Assembly: GCF_900113575.1 (NCBI RefSeq) | Contig: NZ_FOPV01000007.1 | Span: 1 to 64,000, forward strand | Direction of reading: 5' to 3' | Length of the DNA stretch: 64,000 bases | Source: Nitrosospira sp. Nsp14 | GTDB taxonomy: Bacteria > Pseudomonadota > Gammaproteobacteria > Burkholderiales > Nitrosomonadaceae | Shown: piece after piece, positions 35,379 to 44,440 of the stretch | Position numbering within the stretch: the first letter of the stretch is position 1 | How the letters are laid out: every line of letters starts with the position of its first letter | Notes under the pieces: model-generated | The model's database searches: none | Seen by the model: only the letters and a program-made list of their open reading frames with translations | Told to the model about the DNA's origin: nothing | Program-made: the position numbers and the translations under genes

Positions 35379-36100
35379 TTGCAGGCTTCCAGCATCAGGG
35401 TTTTCATTTCCCGTACCGCCTGCTCGAAGCCGACAAACAAAGCGTGGGCCACGATGGCATGGCCGATATTGAGTTCGGATATGCCGGGGATAGCCGCAAT
35501 CGCCCGAACGTTCTGATAATGTAAGCCGTGTCCCGCATTGACCGCCAGGCCCCGGGCCAGCCCTGCGCTGACAGAGGCGCGGACACGCTCCAGCTCATTC
35601 TCCTGTTGAGCGACAGTTCGCGCATCGGCGTAGTGGCCGGTATGAATTTCGATAGCCGGCGCGCCGGCGTGCGCCGCCGCCTCGATCTGTGCTCGATCGG
35701 CATCGATAAACAGCGATACCCGAATCCCGGCCTCAGCCAGTTTCCGGCAGGCGCGCTGCACTTGGTCGAAGTAGCGCAGCACATCAAGGCCCCCTTCGGT
35801 TGTCAGTTCTTCACGCCGTTCAGGTACCAGGCAAACGTCGTGCGGTTGGATCCGAAGCGCGAAATCTGTCATTTCTTCGGTGACCGCGCTTTCGAGATTC
35901 ATGCGGGTCTTTATCAAACCGCGGAGGGTTTCAACATCACTGTCCTGTATGTGGCGGCGGTCTTCACGCAAGTGCAGCGTAATCGCATCCGCCCCGGCCG
36001 ATTCCGCGACCAGTGCCGCCTCTACCGGGTCGGGGTAACGCGTACGCCGCGCTTGCCGTAGCGTCGCGACGTGATCAATATTTACGCCAAGTTTTATCAT
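35375..36100 (-). CDS. pdxJ: Pyridoxine 5'-phosphate synthase
   Basis: This 241-residue TIM-barrel enzyme condenses 1-deoxyxylulose 5-phosphate with 3-amino-2-oxopropyl phosphate to make vitamin B6. Motifs are [48 protein letters not shown] and [10 protein letters not shown]. In related genomes it directly follows recO; here about 7.6 kb of other genes intervene. A small upstream ORF overlaps its start by 4 bp. Confidence 0.97.
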   Translation of the reverse strand: MIKLGVNIDHVATLRQARRTRYPDPVEAALVAESAGADAITLHLREDRRHIQDSDVETLRGLIKTRMNLESAVTEEMTDFALRIQPHDVCLVPERREELTTEGGLDVLRYFDQVQRACRKLAEAGIRVSLFIDADRAQIEAAAHAGAPAIEIHTGHYADARTVAQQENELERVRASVSAGLARGLAVNAGHGLHYQNVRAIAAIPGISELNIGHAIVAHALFVGFEQAVREMKTLMLEACK

Positions 36101-36321
36101 GTCTCATTATTCATTGTGATTGGCCCGCGCATACCAGCATAGTCTCCGGCGTGCCTTGCGCGGATAATAGCGTAATTGACGATTCGGTGATTGCCCGCCG
36201 CCGTGCGTAAAAGTTCTATCTGACGTATTTCAAATGCGTCCTTTTGTACAAGCCGAGGGTCGCGCCAGCCTGCTACCAGGGCGAAGGATGAGCCGGCATC
36301 GCTTTTTGAGCGTGAGGTCAT
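36097..36321 (-). CDS. Small ORF overlapping the pdxJ start
   Basis: This 74-codon frame begins [18 protein letters not shown] and ends in the ATGA overlap with pdxJ, the arrangement of coupled genes. There is no recognised family and no good ribosome binding site. It may be a small coupled protein that restored translation after the insertion separated pdxJ from recO, or chance. Confidence 0.3.
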   Translation of the reverse strand: MTSRSKSDAGSSFALVAGWRDPRLVQKDAFEIRQIELLRTAAGNHRIVNYAIIRARHAGDYAGMRGPITMNNET

Positions 36322-36330
36322 GCTTGCCAC

Positions 36331-36985
36331 AGTGGTTACGACTCAAGGCAAGCCCGATTGAGCAAATTTACTATACTAATACAGTCTTCGTCCGAAGGTA
36401 AATCTGTCGCGCGGTAATTCGCGCCTCGTGGTGATCGAGGTTCTGAACTTCCTGCGACTCCAGGTGGGGGCGGTAGGAACTCAATGTTGCTACAAGCTGG
36501 AGCCGTATGAAACGAATGCAGGGAGAGAGCAAGCCGGGTAAATGCGGGACCCTCAGTCTTGAACGTGTCGCAGAGGGCAGGGGACTAGCGCGCCGGTCGG
36601 CGGAAGGCGGTGGACTGGGTATGGGAGGACTCGAGGGGGAGGCAGTGGGATGGATGGTCGGGGCCGAGGTAGTATGGGCAAGTTGATGCCATGCCCCATC
36701 CCATCCATCTGCGTGGCCAGCGGTTTATGGTTATTTCGCGTACCATGTCGACGGAGAACGAGGATACGATAGCTACGCCGGCCTGTGGAACGGTTTCATT
36801 AACAGCGACGGGGCGGACGCGGTGTTGGTCATGCCGTTTGAGGAAGTCCATTCCCATGGCATTCCAGGACTAATTCGGGGACTATACTGTTGTCCTCTAT
36901 CACTGCCAAAACCTGGAGCATGACGACCTGGGCATGACTTTCATGTGAGTTGAATCGGATAATTCAATTAACTAGGGAAGAACCA
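36331..36985. other. Long intergenic region at the edge of the signalling island
   Basis: These 655 bp hold the divergent promoters for the pdxJ side and the universal stress gene. A candidate -10 box TATACT lies at 36371-36376. One plus-strand frame near 36722-36890 (GYFAYHVDGERGYDSYAGLW) looks protein-like but has no start and no family I recognise. It may be a gene remnant. Confidence 0.35.
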
Positions 36986-37894
36986 ATGATATCGCCCATT
37001 AAACGAATCGTCGTCGGCACGGACATGTCCGCCATGGCGGCCCGCGCGGAAATGCGAGCCGCAATGCTGGCGCGTGAACTGGATTGCGAATCTCTGGATT
37101 TGCTGCATGTCATCGATAGGCTGGCGCTTGAGTCGCTGCGCCATCTGGCCGAACCGCGCGTGGACACGGAGCAGCATTTGATGGAGTCCGCTCGCCACCA
37201 GCTGGCCGAGGTTGAACGCAGGCTGTCAGATACCTACGGGATCCGGGTAATGACGGTGACGCTGAACGTGGGACGGGCCCACAGCGAAATCGCCCACTAT
37301 GCCAAACTGCTGAAAGCGGGACTGGTGGTGCTGGGTGCTCACGGTGGCGGGTTGATGCGCGACTTGTTCGTCGGCTCGACCACCGACAAGGTATTGCGCA
37401 CGCTGCCCTGCCCGTTGTTGATTGTGAAGCGTGAGCCCGAGGCGCCTTATCAACGGATATTGGTGGCCGTGGATTTCTCGGAATCTTCCAGGCGCGGATT
37501 GGAGTTGGCGCGAAGCGTGGCACCACGGGCGACTGCCACTGTCCTGCACGCGGTTGAGGTGCCGCTCGAAAAGAAATTGAAATTCGATGTGGAAAAGATA
37601 GAAGCTTACCGTGCCGAGTTGAGTGACCGCAGAAGCGATGAGATGCAAAAACTTATCTCCAGGTCGGGTGACGACACCCTTTCATGGTCGCATATGGTCG
37701 AGTCAGGTTCGCCAGCCGATGTCATACTGAAAAAGGCACAGGCGCTGGAAACGGATCTGATCATCATAGGCAAGCACGGCAAGGCAGGATGGGAAGATAT
37801 GCTGCTTGGCAGTGTCACAAAACAGGTTCTGCAGTATGCGCCTTGCGACGTGCTTGTGGTAGAAGCGGCTGAGGCTGGGGCCGTGTCAAGATAA
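36986..37894 (+). CDS. Tandem-domain universal stress protein
   Basis: This 302-residue protein has two UspA folds. Domain 1 covers about 4-140 (IKRIVVGTDMSAMA ... VVLGAHGGGLMRDLFVGSTTDKVLRTLPCPLLIV). Domain 2 covers about 148-295 (YQRILVAVDFSESSRRGLELA ... LIIIGKHGKAGWEDMLLGSVTKQVL). Both carry the G-x2-G-x9-G-(S/T) nucleotide-binding pattern, so ATP binding is likely. ATG 36986 has AGGGAAG upstream. The RIO kinase gene follows 48 bp later, a probable operon. Confidence 0.92.
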   Translation: MISPIKRIVVGTDMSAMAARAEMRAAMLARELDCESLDLLHVIDRLALESLRHLAEPRVDTEQHLMESARHQLAEVERRLSDTYGIRVMTVTLNVGRAHSEIAHYAKLLKAGLVVLGAHGGGLMRDLFVGSTTDKVLRTLPCPLLIVKREPEAPYQRILVAVDFSESSRRGLELARSVAPRATATVLHAVEVPLEKKLKFDVEKIEAYRAELSDRRSDEMQKLISRSGDDTLSWSHMVESGSPADVILKKAQALETDLIIIGKHGKAGWEDMLLGSVTKQVLQYAPCDVLVVEAAEAGAVSR

Positions 37895-37942
37895 GGTGTT
37901 ACATGAGCATGGATCTGTAGCCGTTAAAAAGCATTCGAATCA

Positions 37943-38797
37943 ATGAAAATCCCGAAGAGAATCGAACCGCTGGTCCAGGACGGCCTCGTCGATGAGGTCA
38001 TCCGCCAGTTGATGAGCGGCAAGGAGGCCACAGTCTATGTGGTGCGCTGCGGAGAAAATATCCGTTGCGCGAAAGTATACAAAGAAGCCAACAAGCGCAG
38101 CTTCCACCAAAGCGTGGATTACACGGAAGGCCGCAAAGTAAAAAACAGCCGCCGTGCGCGAGCCATGGAGAAGGGGAGCCGCTATGGACGCAAAGCGCAG
38201 GAAGAGGCCTGGCAAAATGCCGAGGTGGATGCCTTGTACCGGCTCGCTGCAGCGGGTGTGCGTGTGCCCCAGCCATATAACTTCCATGAGGGCGTGCTGC
38301 TGATGGAACTGGTGGCCGACAGCGACGGCAATGCGGCACCACGGCTGAATGACCTGGTGCTTACGGCAGAGCTAGCCCGCGAATATCATCATATGTTGAT
38401 CAGGCAAGTGGTGCGCATGCTCTGCGCGGGAATCGTCCATGGCGATCTCTCGGAATATAACGTCCTGGTCGACGCGACGGGTCCCGTTGTTATCGATCTC
38501 CCACAAGCGATTGACGCCGCCGCCAATAACCAGGCGCGCAAAATGCTGCTGCGTGATGTCGACAACCTCGCTACCTATTTCGGCCAATTTGCGCCCGAGT
38601 TACTGACCAACAATTACGGCATGGAAATCTGGTCGCTCTACCAGAGCAGTAAACTTCACCCGGAGACTGTGCTGACCGGATACTTCGAGCATAGCGAGCA
38701 CGCCGTGGACGTGAAAAGTGTCATGCGTGAGATTAACGACACGCTCAAGGAAGAAGAGGCACGGCAGCTTTATCGTGCATTGCGTTCACGTCAATAA
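37943..38797 (+). CDS. RIO-family serine/threonine protein kinase
   Basis: This 284-residue protein has the RIO1-type signature: nucleotide loop LMSGKEATVYVVRCGE, ATP Lys in CAKVYKE, catalytic loop IVHGDLSEYNVLVD, and metal-binding VVIDLPQAID. Bacterial RIO kinases are a minor group with few known substrates. Pairing with a universal stress protein suggests a stress-linked role; that is inference. Confidence 0.92.
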   Translation: MKIPKRIEPLVQDGLVDEVIRQLMSGKEATVYVVRCGENIRCAKVYKEANKRSFHQSVDYTEGRKVKNSRRARAMEKGSRYGRKAQEEAWQNAEVDALYRLAAAGVRVPQPYNFHEGVLLMELVADSDGNAAPRLNDLVLTAELAREYHHMLIRQVVRMLCAGIVHGDLSEYNVLVDATGPVVIDLPQAIDAAANNQARKMLLRDVDNLATYFGQFAPELLTNNYGMEIWSLYQSSKLHPETVLTGYFEHSEHAVDVKSVMREINDTLKEEEARQLYRALRSRQ

Positions 38798-39030
38798 TCC
38801 TCATGGTGCGATAGCCGCCGGGGCGTCGAATAGAAGATATCCGAAGCTTTCCGCCCAGCCATCAACGCGGAAGGTTTCCCGAGCACAGCGACCGCCCGGC
38901 TAGCGTTGTTCTTCGGCCCAGGCAGCCGATTTATACTGCCTTGCTGCTCATCCGGACGCCATCATTGCGGCACGGCAGCATGAGGTTCCCGAATGCCGTA
39001 CGCCCCGAACCCTGAATTCCCTACCGCTAC

Positions 39031-39046
39031 CTGTAAAAACTTACAG
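39031..39046. promoter_or_regulatory. LexA-box-like dyad
   Basis: CTGT-AAAAACTT-ACAG fits the CTGT-N8-ACAG SOS box, with the flanks TAC/CTA extending the symmetry. About one such match is expected by chance in 64 kb. It lies 327 bp before the hybrid kinase and 28 bp before a 24-codon ORF (39075-39149, MRKQDEWYIQRSDTK...). The gap 38798-39372 otherwise holds a hexamer repeat and no clear gene. Confidence 0.3.
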
Positions 39047-39196
39047 CTATTCAGAAATCCCTCCCCGTTATCTAATGCGCAAGCAGGATGAATGGTACAT
39101 CCAGCGATCGGATACAAAGGACCCTGCTGGGCTGATGCCTCCCCGGTGATCGGTCTTGCGTCTGCCAGCCTTCACCGTGCCTCGGTTGCGCACGAT

Positions 39197-39228
39197 ACAA
39201 AGACAAAGACAAAGACAAAGACAAAGAC
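39197..39228 (+). repeat. ACAAAG hexanucleotide tandem repeat
   Basis: Five full copies of ACAAAG plus two bases, perfect, about 145 bp upstream of the hybrid kinase start. It lies in non-coding DNA. Slippage could change promoter spacing, but no promoter boxes were confirmed around it. Confidence 0.9.
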
Positions 39229-39372
39229 GATTTTAGTCTGACGGACGCCTGCTGTTCCGGCCAGAAAGCAGGCAAGCGGCCGCCGATTCCGGTCGCATAT
39301 TCCGGTCCATAAAACAAGAAAAAAGCGACGTCTGCGTTGGAATGATCATGCAGCTGCGCCGAAGGAGAGAGT

Positions 39373-42300
39373 ATGACAATCCGGAAATTGAGTTATATCT
39401 TTTACCTCACGACCGGGGTACTTATCGCCCTGCTTACGCTCTTTGTGGTGCTCCGCTTCTTTGAGAGCCGCAAGCTGGATGATGCGCTGAATGTTCGGCA
39501 CGCTTCTTTTCTTGCCGCGGATGAGCTGCGCCAATCCTCTGATGATTTGACGCGCATGGCCCGCGCCTTTGTGGTCACCGGTGATCCAAAGTTCGAGCAG
39601 TATTACTGGGATATCCTGGCGATACGCAATGGCGAGAGGGAACGTCCCTACAAGTATGAGCGGAGTTACTGGGATCTCGTGCTGGGTGATCCCGGCTTTG
39701 AACTCAAGCCAGGCCCGGGCCGATCGCTACGATCGCAATTGGAACAGCTCGGGGTCCCGGCGGCGGAGCTTGCAAAACTTGACGAAGCCGAAACCAGGTC
39801 AAACGAATTGGTCGAGCGGGAACGCCGGGGGTTAAACGCGATGAAAGGGTCGACGCAAGGGTCCGCGGATTCCCATTACATCAAGAGCGAACCCGACCCT
39901 GAATTCGCGCGCGGTCTCCTGCACGACGAGAATTATCATATCGCCAAGGCCGGCATCATGCGGTCGTTAAACGAATTCTACGATCTGATCGACCAGCGCA
40001 CATCGGACTTGGTCACTACTGCAGAGCGGCGTGCGGGCTTTTATATGTCGTGCGTCTTTGTCACGCTGATTTGTATCATTGCCTGGGTTGCTTTTTCCTA
40101 CCGGATCGTGCGGCGAAAGGTCGCGAATCTGGAGCAGCTTGAGGAAGAAACCCGGCATATCGGGGAGGAAGGCTACCATTCAGCGTTTGAAATCGACTCA
40201 AGTGATGAGATAGGCCATCTCTCCTACGTTTTTACAACGACCCAAACCGAACGCGACCGCTACTTTAACCAGTCGCTTAATTTTCTCAGTATCTCCGGCT
40301 TTGACGGGCACTTCAAACGCTTGAATCCGGCTTGGGCCAAGATTTCGGGTTTTTCCCAACAGGAATTGGTATCCCGGCCGTTCATGGACTTCGTTTTTCC
40401 TGGTTCGCGCACGGAAGCTTCGGCGGCGCTGGATAAGCTCATACAGGGTACGCCGGTCTCCTTCGAATGCCAGATGTGCTGCAAGGACGGCTCGACGCGT
40501 TGGGTGTTGTGGAATATCACTGCTAACAAGGATGTGGAGGAGTTCTATTTTTCCGGCCAGGACATTACCGCGAGAAAGAATATGGAGATGGAATTGCTTA
40601 ACGCTCGAAAAGCAGCCGAGGCGGCAAATCGCGCAAAAAGCGAATTCCTGGCGAACATGAGTCATGAGATTCGCACGCCCATGAATGGGGTGCTCGGCAC
40701 CGTGGGCCTGCTTCTAAATACGCCGCTGACGGCGGCGCAGCGCGAGTTGGCCAGCCTCGCGCGCGCGAGCGGCGAGACCTTGCTCACCATCATCAACGAC
40801 ATTCTTGATTTCTCCAAAATCGAGGCGGGAAAGCTCATCATTTCGCCCATCCATTTTGACCTGCTCCAGACTGTCGAAGAGGTGGGGAGCATGATCGCGA
40901 TGCAGCCGACAAGAAGGAAAGATGTCAACGTCATCGTGCGTTACCCGCCGGATGTGCCGCGCTATGTATTTGGAGATAAGGGTCGGATCCGCCAGATCCT
41001 GACTAACCTCACCAACAATGCCATCAAGTTCACCGAAAAGGGGCACGTGCTCATCGATGTGGAAACCGAGGAACTAAACGATGATGAGGTTTCGCTCCGT
41101 ATCAGTGTTGAGGATAGCGGGCTCGGAATCGCGACCGGCAAACTGGAAAGCCTTTTCGACAAATTCACCCAGGCGGATACCTCTACCACGCGTCGGTACG
41201 GCGGCACGGGCCTGGGTTTGGCTATCAGCAAGCAGTTGGTAAAATTGATGGGTGGAACCATTGCGGCCAAGAGCCGGGTTGGCGTTGGTTCAACGTTCTG
41301 GTTTACGCTGCGCCTGCCGTTACAGAAGCAGCCGCCGCTGCCGGCGACACCTCGCGTCGATCTCGCGCGTGTTCGCGTGCTGATCGTGGACGATAACTCG
41401 GCAAACCGGCTGGTGCTGCAGGAGCAGCTTCGCGGCTGGAGAATGCGCATCGGCAGTTGTGCATCAGGTGGGGAGGCGCTTCGGGCACTGCGCGACGCCT
41501 CTATGGCAGATAACCCGTACCAGATCGCGATACTCGATTATCAGATGCCAGAGATGGACGGTGAAATGCTGGGCCGAGCCATTAAAGCGGATCCGCTGTT
41601 GCGTGATATTCAGCTGGTGATGCTCAGCTCACTGGGACAGGAAGGAGACGTCAGGGAACGGCTTAAGAAAATCGGCTTCGCGGCTTATCTGGTGAAACCC
41701 GCGCGCCAGTCCGAGTTATTGTCCACGCTGGCGGATATCTGGGATGCTTACTGTCGCAAGCAGCCGGTAGATCTCATCAGTGGCACTTCATCCGTGGCTG
41801 CCCCTCTCGACGTACAAACTAAGAGCAGCGCCGAAGCGCTATTTACGGGCGCGCATGTGCTGCTTGTGGAGGATAACGTAGTCAACCAGATCGTCGGCGC
41901 TACGATGTTGCGGAATCTGGGGTGTGAGGTGGATGTGTCCGCCAATGGCCAGGAAGCAACCGAGCGGACCCGGAGCTACCATTACGATATTGTCTTTATG
42001 GATTGCGAAATGCCTGAAATGGATGGTTACGAGGCTACCGCCGCGATTCGCCGGCAGCCAGATGGCCAGCATGTCCCTATTATCGCGGTAACTGCTCAGG
42101 TGATGGCGGGGGATCAGGAACGCTGCCTGAGCGCGGGCATGGACGGGTATATCAGCAAGCCGGTCAAACAGGAAGATTTCTTGGCGGTGTTGAACCGTTG
42201 GGTGCCAGATAAAGCTGAGCAGAAGAGTGATGAGCCACAGCCGTCGGGGAAGCTTGATGACGTGATCGGCCCCCTCAGCGTAGAAGACCCTTCCTCTTTT

Positions 42301-42711
42301 CCCAGTCCCTCGGCTTTTGGGAACATTTCCTTCGCTCTGGATCCAGAGACTATTGCCCGCCTGCGCGCGCTGGCAGGAGCATCCGAGCCATCGTTAATCG
42401 ACCAGTTATTCACGGCATTCGTGGGCGATAGCATCGAACGCATCCGGGCCTTGCGCGACGCGATAAGCGGCAGCGACCATGAACTGATGCGCAAGGCGGC
42501 GCATGCGCTCAAAGGCGCAAGCGCCAATGTGGGCGCATTACACATGGCAAGTATCGCGCAGCAACTGGAGTGCTCCACAAGCGACCAGCGGATGAATTGG
42601 GCCGTAGGGCTGGTCGATCAGCTTGAAGCGGAATTTGAGCGGGTAGTAGGAGAAATTGCCCAGCTCAGGGTTCACCCAGATATTTTATTCCCCGGAAACA
42701 ACCGAACATGA
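39373..42711 (+). CDS. Hybrid sensor histidine kinase (PAS-HisKA-HATPase-REC-REC-Hpt)
   Basis: This 1112-residue inner-membrane protein has membrane segments at about 7-28 and 226-248 enclosing a helical periplasmic sensor of about 195 residues. A linker and PAS domain (about 300-410) follow. HisKA carries H431 (SHEIRTPMNG), then the ATPase domain (about 535-650, GTGLGLAIS). The two receiver domains carry D722 (LDYQMPEMDG) and D877 (MDCEMPEMDG), and the C-terminal Hpt domain carries H1044 (AHALKGAS). All phospho-acceptors are present, so a full phosphorelay is encoded. AGGAGAG precedes ATG. Its stop overlaps the next gene. Confidence 0.95.
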   Translation: MTIRKLSYIFYLTTGVLIALLTLFVVLRFFESRKLDDALNVRHASFLAADELRQSSDDLTRMARAFVVTGDPKFEQYYWDILAIRNGERERPYKYERSYWDLVLGDPGFELKPGPGRSLRSQLEQLGVPAAELAKLDEAETRSNELVERERRGLNAMKGSTQGSADSHYIKSEPDPEFARGLLHDENYHIAKAGIMRSLNEFYDLIDQRTSDLVTTAERRAGFYMSCVFVTLICIIAWVAFSYRIVRRKVANLEQLEEETRHIGEEGYHSAFEIDSSDEIGHLSYVFTTTQTERDRYFNQSLNFLSISGFDGHFKRLNPAWAKISGFSQQELVSRPFMDFVFPGSRTEASAALDKLIQGTPVSFECQMCCKDGSTRWVLWNITANKDVEEFYFSGQDITARKNMEMELLNARKAAEAANRAKSEFLANMSHEIRTPMNGVLGTVGLLLNTPLTAAQRELASLARASGETLLTIINDILDFSKIEAGKLIISPIHFDLLQTVEEVGSMIAMQPTRRKDVNVIVRYPPDVPRYVFGDKGRIRQILTNLTNNAIKFTEKGHVLIDVETEELNDDEVSLRISVEDSGLGIATGKLESLFDKFTQADTSTTRRYGGTGLGLAISKQLVKLMGGTIAAKSRVGVGSTFWFTLRLPLQKQPPLPATPRVDLARVRVLIVDDNSANRLVLQEQLRGWRMRIGSCASGGEALRALRDASMADNPYQIAILDYQMPEMDGEMLGRAIKADPLLRDIQLVMLSSLGQEGDVRERLKKIGFAAYLVKPARQSELLSTLADIWDAYCRKQPVDLISGTSSVAAPLDVQTKSSAEALFTGAHVLLVEDNVVNQIVGATMLRNLGCEVDVSANGQEATERTRSYHYDIVFMDCEMPEMDGYEATAAIRRQPDGQHVPIIAVTAQVMAGDQERCLSAGMDGYISKPVKQEDFLAVLNRWVPDKAEQKSDEPQPSGKLDDVIGPLSVEDPSSFPSPSAFGNISFALDPETIARLRALAGASEPSLIDQLFTAFVGDSIERIRALRDAISGSDHELMRKAAHALKGASANVGALHMASIAQQLECSTSDQRMNWAVGLVDQLEAEFERVVGEIAQLRVHPDILFPGNNRT

Positions 42712-43598
42712 AGATTCTGATTGCTGAAGACGATACCACCTCGCGGCTTTTGTTCAGCGCCACGCTAAGGAAGTTGGGCCATACAGTCACTGCCGTGGAG
42801 GATGGACGTAAGGCATGGGAAGCCTGGAGACAGAATGATTATTCCCTGCTCATCTCCGACTGGATGATGCCCCATGTAGACGGTTTGCAGTTGTGCCGAA
42901 TGGTTCGCGCGGAACCTACCCTGCAATATACCTACATCATTCTTCTTACAGCGATGGACAGCAAGGGCAGCTACCTCGAAGGCATGGACGCGGGCGCGGA
43001 TGATTTCATTACCAAGCCGCTCGACGAAGAACACCTGGCCGCCCGGCTCCGGGTCGCGGAACGAATACTTGGGCTGCATAAAAGGCTGCATATCGAAGCC
43101 ACGCATGACCGCTTGACCGGCGTATGGAACCGGGCGGCAATCGTAGACAATCTGCAACGGTCACTGCAACGCGCGGCACAGGAAAATTTCCCCCTCGGCG
43201 TGATAATAGCCGATCTTGATCACTTCAAGCGTATTAACGACACCCTTGGCCATGCCGCCGGCGACACGGTATTGCAGGAGGCGGCGTGCCGCATGCAGGG
43301 CGCCTTGCGTCCCGATGACAATATGGGGCGCTACGGCGGGGAGGAATTCCTGATCACAACCTCAGGCTCTGGCGGGAGCCAGACGATGGCCCTCGCCGAA
43401 AGCATCCGTCGTGCCGTCAGCCTGACGCCCGTTATAAGCGAGGCCGGGGAAATTCCCATCACGGTAAGCCTCGGGGTAGCAATGAGCGATGGCAAGCGTA
43501 AAGATGCAGGGCGTCTTATCGCCGCCGCAGACGAGGCGCTTTATCGGGCAAAAAAGGCCGGTCGCAACCGGGTTGAATATTTCGGGGGGAGGTTATGA
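42708..43598 (+). CDS. Response regulator diguanylate cyclase (REC-GGDEF)
   Basis: This 296-residue protein has a receiver domain (1-118, phospho-acceptor D51 in ISDWMMP; K103 in TKPLD) and a GGDEF domain (130-296). The active motif is GGEEF (210-214), and the inhibitory I-site R201-x2-D204 is intact. It should make cyclic di-GMP when phosphorylated. It overlaps the hybrid kinase by 4 bp (ATGA), strongly suggesting that kinase drives it through the Hpt domain. Confidence 0.95.
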   Translation: MKILIAEDDTTSRLLFSATLRKLGHTVTAVEDGRKAWEAWRQNDYSLLISDWMMPHVDGLQLCRMVRAEPTLQYTYIILLTAMDSKGSYLEGMDAGADDFITKPLDEEHLAARLRVAERILGLHKRLHIEATHDRLTGVWNRAAIVDNLQRSLQRAAQENFPLGVIIADLDHFKRINDTLGHAAGDTVLQEAACRMQGALRPDDNMGRYGGEEFLITTSGSGGSQTMALAESIRRAVSLTPVISEAGEIPITVSLGVAMSDGKRKDAGRLIAAADEALYRAKKAGRNRVEYFGGRL

Positions 43599-43695
43599 TT
43601 CCCGGTGTGTGTTCCACCTCCATCGTCGACGCCAGCCTGCTCTGGAGTTTCTGTTGCCCGCGCCATGCAAACGATCGCAACCAGATCGACCAATC

Positions 43696-44418
43696 TCATA
43701 ATTGATGTAGCTCCTTCAGCAATTGCCGTGTATGCAGCGGTTGGTCCCCGAGGTAATGGTTGAGGATGTAGCGCATCAGCGTTTTGCTTTGTTGCCGGGT
43801 CATGGCGTCGGAATAATCGCCTTGCTGCATATCCACCAGCGTTTTTCCGCAAATCACGAGACCGTGCGCGGGGCTACCCTGGCGTAGGGGACCGCGCTCG
43901 ATTTCATAAGAATACTCGCGGCTGGGGTCGATTGATTTCCCGGAGGCAACGTCGTGATCAAGCGTCAGTGCGTAGCCGAGCTCCTGCAGCATGCGTTGCT
44001 CGAAGCCGCGCAACACGGGAATATAATCCTCCAGGGTACTGAGCTCTGCCAACGCCTTCTGGTAATACTCGAACAGGTGCTCGTGAGGGTCGTTGCGATG
44101 CAGCAGCCGCACCAGCAGCTCGTTGAGGTAAAATCCGCAAATCAGCCCCGTGCCCTGTAATGGCTTTTGTCCGCCCTGCCACTCGGCTTTATACAAGGTC
44201 CTCAATTCGGACTTACCTCCCCAGCTGAGCAGCAGTGGCTGGAACGCCCGCAGTACGCCCCTTAGGGCGGATTTCGGTCGCTTGGCGCCTTTCGCCACCA
44301 GCGGAACCCGTCCAAAGTTACGCGTGAACGTCTCAACCAGGAGGCTGGTCTCCAGATAGGGATAGGTATGTAGCACGAACGCAGGCTGGGCATCCTGGCG
44401 CAGCTTATCGTTGCTCAC
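43696..44418 (-). CDS. recO: DNA repair protein RecO
   Basis: This 240-residue RecFOR component loads RecA at gaps. The N-terminal OB fold shows FVLHTYPYLETSLLVETFTR and RVPLVAKGAKRPKSALRG; GFYLNELLVRLL and a helical C-terminal domain follow. GTG 44418 is the start. It lies 22 bp after era and was the last backbone gene before the inserted signalling island. Confidence 0.93.
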   Translation of the reverse strand: MSNDKLRQDAQPAFVLHTYPYLETSLLVETFTRNFGRVPLVAKGAKRPKSALRGVLRAFQPLLLSWGGKSELRTLYKAEWQGGQKPLQGTGLICGFYLNELLVRLLHRNDPHEHLFEYYQKALAELSTLEDYIPVLRGFEQRMLQELGYALTLDHDVASGKSIDPSREYSYEIERGPLRQGSPAHGLVICGKTLVDMQQGDYSDAMTRQQSKTLMRYILNHYLGDQPLHTRQLLKELHQL

Positions 44419-44440
44419 GCTCTACCCAGTCGCGAATTTT

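Noticed and set aside
36649-36715. GATGGATGG ... CCATCCATC inverted repeat as a terminator
   Set aside because: The stem is interrupted by a long spacer with no T tract, and there is no upstream gene on the plus strand to terminate.
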